Assembly: GCA_964561165.1 (NCBI GenBank)
Contig: CAZLOJ010000029.1
Coordinates: forward strand, 1-14,770
Direction: 5' to 3'
DNA length: 14,770 nucleotides
Origin: IMCC26077 sp964561165
GTDB taxonomy: Bacteria > Actinomycetota > Actinomycetes > Nanopelagicales > Nanopelagicaceae
The notes under the pieces were generated by a model. It was not told the origin of the DNA. It worked only from the letters and a program-made list of their open reading frames with translations, and did no database searches. Positions 13,380 to 14,770 of this stretch are shown here, piece after piece; the stretch's first letter is position 1; every line of letters starts with the position of its first letter. The position numbers were made by a program, and so were the translations under genes.

Positions 13380-14291
13380 ATGACAGTTGTGAAAGCCCCT
13401 GCAAAAATCAATTTGCAGTTATCAGTCGGTGCCAAGGGTGATGATGGCTATCACGACCTTGCAACTGTTTTCCAAGCAGTCTCGCTTTATGATGAGATAA
13501 GTGTTCGTCCGGGCGAAAGTGGCTCAGGCATCACCCTTCGATTCACCGGTGACAACCCCCACATCGCGAACCTGCCAACGAACAACAAAAACCTTGCATA
13601 CAAAGCAGCGCAATTATTTGCACAACGGAAGAAAGTTTCACTCGATTTAATCATCGAGATCAAAAAACAGATTCCGATAGCTGGCGGCATGGCAGGTGGT
13701 AGCGCCAATGCGGCAGGAGTTTTGGTCGCGCTGGACTCGTTATACGAAACAAAAATGAGCAAGGATGATCTGATTGCACTAGCTCGACAATTAGGTAGCG
13801 ATGTTCCCTTCTCATTAACGGGCGGCACTGCGGTTGGAACTGGTCGTGGCGATCGACTCACTCCAGCGTTAGCTCGTGGAACTTTCCATTGGGTTTTGGC
13901 GTACTCATCTCAAGGCCTTTCTACTCCCGCGGTCTATGAAGAGTGCGATCGCCTCCGACAAGGTTTTGCACAACGTCAACCGCGGGTTAGTGAAGAGTTG
14001 ATGCATGCATTGAGCAGCGGCGATCCCATTGCCCTTGGCAAATCTCTGGTTAACGATCTGCAGCCAGCTGCCTGTTCCTTGAAGCCCGCACTGAAATTAG
14101 CCCTCTCCGCTGGAATGGAATCAGGGGCGATTGGCGCTCTAGTCTCTGGCTCTGGTCCGACCGTAGCTTTCCTTGCAAAGAGCGAAGAGGCATCTATCGA
14201 CCTAGCAGTCGCGCTCTCATCGACTGGTGCGGTTTCACAATTGGGTCGAGCGCATAGTCCAGTGGGTGGCCCTCGAGTAATTGAGAACTAA
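13380..14291 (+). CDS. ispE: 4-diphosphocytidyl-2-C-methyl-D-erythritol kinase
   Basis: A 303-residue GHMP-family kinase carrying out the ATP-dependent 2-phosphorylation of CDP-methylerythritol in the MEP route to isoprenoids (menaquinone, polyprenyl-phosphate carriers). The N-terminal APAKINLQL (6-14, catalytic-site Lys9) is present. The ATP-binding loop is PIAGGMAGGSANAAG (99-113), the catalytic-base Asp141 is in LGSDVPF, and the C-terminal motif is SGSGPTVAFL. Length is normal. It follows ksgA by 19 bp with no ribosome binding site but a well-placed TAGGGT. It may therefore be transcribed leaderless from its own promoter as well as by read-through. The product ultimately also supplies the polyprenyl-phosphate donor used by the Pmt enzyme upstream. 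The TAA stop abuts the stop of the convergent marR gene. Confidence 0.96.
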   Translation: MTVVKAPAKINLQLSVGAKGDDGYHDLATVFQAVSLYDEISVRPGESGSGITLRFTGDNPHIANLPTNNKNLAYKAAQLFAQRKKVSLDLIIEIKKQIPIAGGMAGGSANAAGVLVALDSLYETKMSKDDLIALARQLGSDVPFSLTGGTAVGTGRGDRLTPALARGTFHWVLAYSSQGLSTPAVYEECDRLRQGFAQRQPRVSEELMHALSSGDPIALGKSLVNDLQPAACSLKPALKLALSAGMESGAIGALVSGSGPTVAFLAKSEEASIDLAVALSSTGAVSQLGRAHSPVGGPRVIEN

Positions 14292-14298
14292 TTACTCG
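14274..14298. terminator. Candidate bidirectional terminator covering both stop codons of ispE and marR
   Basis: CGAGTAATT (14274-14282) pairs perfectly with AATTACTCG (14290-14298) around a 7-base loop. The TAA stop of ispE (14289-14291) and the TAA stop of the minus-strand marR gene (14294-14292) both fall in this structure. The symmetric stem lies at a convergent junction with no intergenic DNA. The stem is AT-rich and neither side has a T-run, so an efficient intrinsic terminator is not certain. Confidence 0.45.
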
Positions 14299-14770
14299 CC
14301 GCTCTCGCTCTCAAATTGCGTCAACATTCGACTGAGATAAAGGGCCAATTCGTTTCGCTCAGCGCTCTTTAGCGATTGTAATAATTCCTTCTCGCGATTA
14401 AGTAGATCAACGAGCGCTGCATCAACTACCGAAATACCTTTGCTCGTGATTCGCACCAGCGTGCCACGTCCGTCAGATGGATCAGGATGGCGCGCGAGTA
14501 ATCCATCGCTCTCCAATCGATCAAGGCGATTGGTAATCGTGCCACTGGTCACGAGGTTCTCATGGATCAATTGCCCTGGCGTGAGTTGATACGGTGTGCC
14601 AGCCCTTCGCAACGCAGCGAGTACATCAAAACCCCACGTCTCAAGTCCATGCTTGGCGAAGGCTGCACGCCGTGCAATATCCAATTGGCGGGCTAGTCGA
14701 GTGACGCGACTTAACACTTCCAGCGGTGCAACATCTAAGTCAGGTCGTTCCCGTCGCCACGCTGCAACTA
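14292..14770 (-). CDS. MarR-family transcriptional regulator (5' end off the right edge)
   Basis: The minus strand is open from the stop at 14294-14292 to the window edge, giving 158 visible residues. The N-terminal start is not in the window: a GTG at 14717 is in frame, but the upstream WRRERPDLDVAPLEVLSRV stretch is typical of this regulator group and clearly belongs to the protein. A winged helix-turn-helix is visible. The region LTPGQLIHENLVTSGTITNR is the DNA-reading helix part, with LDRLESDGLL following it and the wing DPSDGRGTLVRIT after that, then a C-terminal dimerisation helix. MarR dimers usually repress a nearby or divergent gene and respond to small phenolic or stress ligands. 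The likely target lies outside the window. It converges with ispE, stop against stop. Confidence 0.9.
   Translation of the reverse strand, partial: VAAWRRERPDLDVAPLEVLSRVTRLARQLDIARRAAFAKHGLETWGFDVLAALRRAGTPYQLTPGQLIHENLVTSGTITNRLDRLESDGLLARHPDPSDGRGTLVRITSKGISVVDAALVDLLNREKELLQSLKSAERNELALYLSRMLTQFESESGE

Noticed and set aside
14715..14717. GTG at 14717 as the start of the MarR gene
   Set aside because: The frame is open to the window edge and the upstream residues (WRRERPDLD) look like the normal N-terminal part of this regulator group, so the gene is cut by the window.

Overview
The window reads as a piece of core chromosome from an actinobacterium with a compact, probably streamlined genome. 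The main evidence is gene order. The 5-formyl-THF cyclo-ligase / galU / glp (moeA-like) / rimJ / membrane-protein block, followed by pmt / rsmI / metG / tatD / ksgA / ispE, matches the block known from Mycobacterium (around Rv0992c to Rv1011) and Streptomyces, with rpfB missing between tatD and ksgA. Base composition looks roughly balanced by eye, lower than in soil actinomycetes. Genes are packed with 4-8 bp overlaps, convergent gaps of 0-7 bp and divergent start codons 25-33 bp apart. A freshwater streamlined lineage (for example an acI/Nanopelagicales or Luna-type actinobacterium) would fit, but that placement is inference.

Layout. Positions 1-500 (minus) hold the 5' part of a small membrane-anchored protein gene that runs off the left edge, preceded by an FmdB-type zinc-ribbon gene. 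Positions 613-3020 (plus) hold a CopC-like exported protein overlapping a CopD-CtaG fusion membrane protein. Positions 3053-4195 encode an acyl-CoA dehydrogenase. 4203-4706 (minus) is the folate cyclo-ligase, divergent from 4732-7809 (plus): galU, a shortened gephyrin/MoeA-like gene (glp), a RimJ-type acetyltransferase and a SepX/GlpR-like membrane protein. 7817-9148 (minus) is a protein O-mannosyltransferase, divergent from the housekeeping run 9182-14291 (plus): rsmI, metG, tatD, ksgA, ispE. A MarR regulator (minus) runs off the right edge, ending base-to-base against ispE.

How the genes fit together. galU feeds UDP-glucose to the envelope. Glp and SepX/GlpR are known in Corynebacterium and Streptomyces as divisome partners linking FtsZ to the membrane. 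Here Glp has lost the molybdotransferase catalytic domain and its active-site residues, so it can hardly be a molybdenum-cofactor enzyme and is best read as a pure scaffold. rsmI and ksgA modify 16S rRNA, metG charges initiator and elongator tRNA, and ispE serves isoprenoid precursor synthesis. rsmI, metG, tatD and ksgA are chained by three successive 4-bp start/stop overlaps that use ATG, GTG and TTG in turn.

The most notable points are the domain-deleted Glp beside its candidate receptor, a CopC that has lost both copper-binding histidines, back-to-back overlapping -10 elements between the folate cyclo-ligase and galU, a series of apparently leaderless starts, a hairpin that contains the ribosome binding site of the left-edge gene, and a 9-bp perfect stem covering both stop codons of the ispE/marR pair. 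No RNA gene, insertion sequence, prophage or CRISPR array was seen. No stretch over 300 bases lacks a gene.
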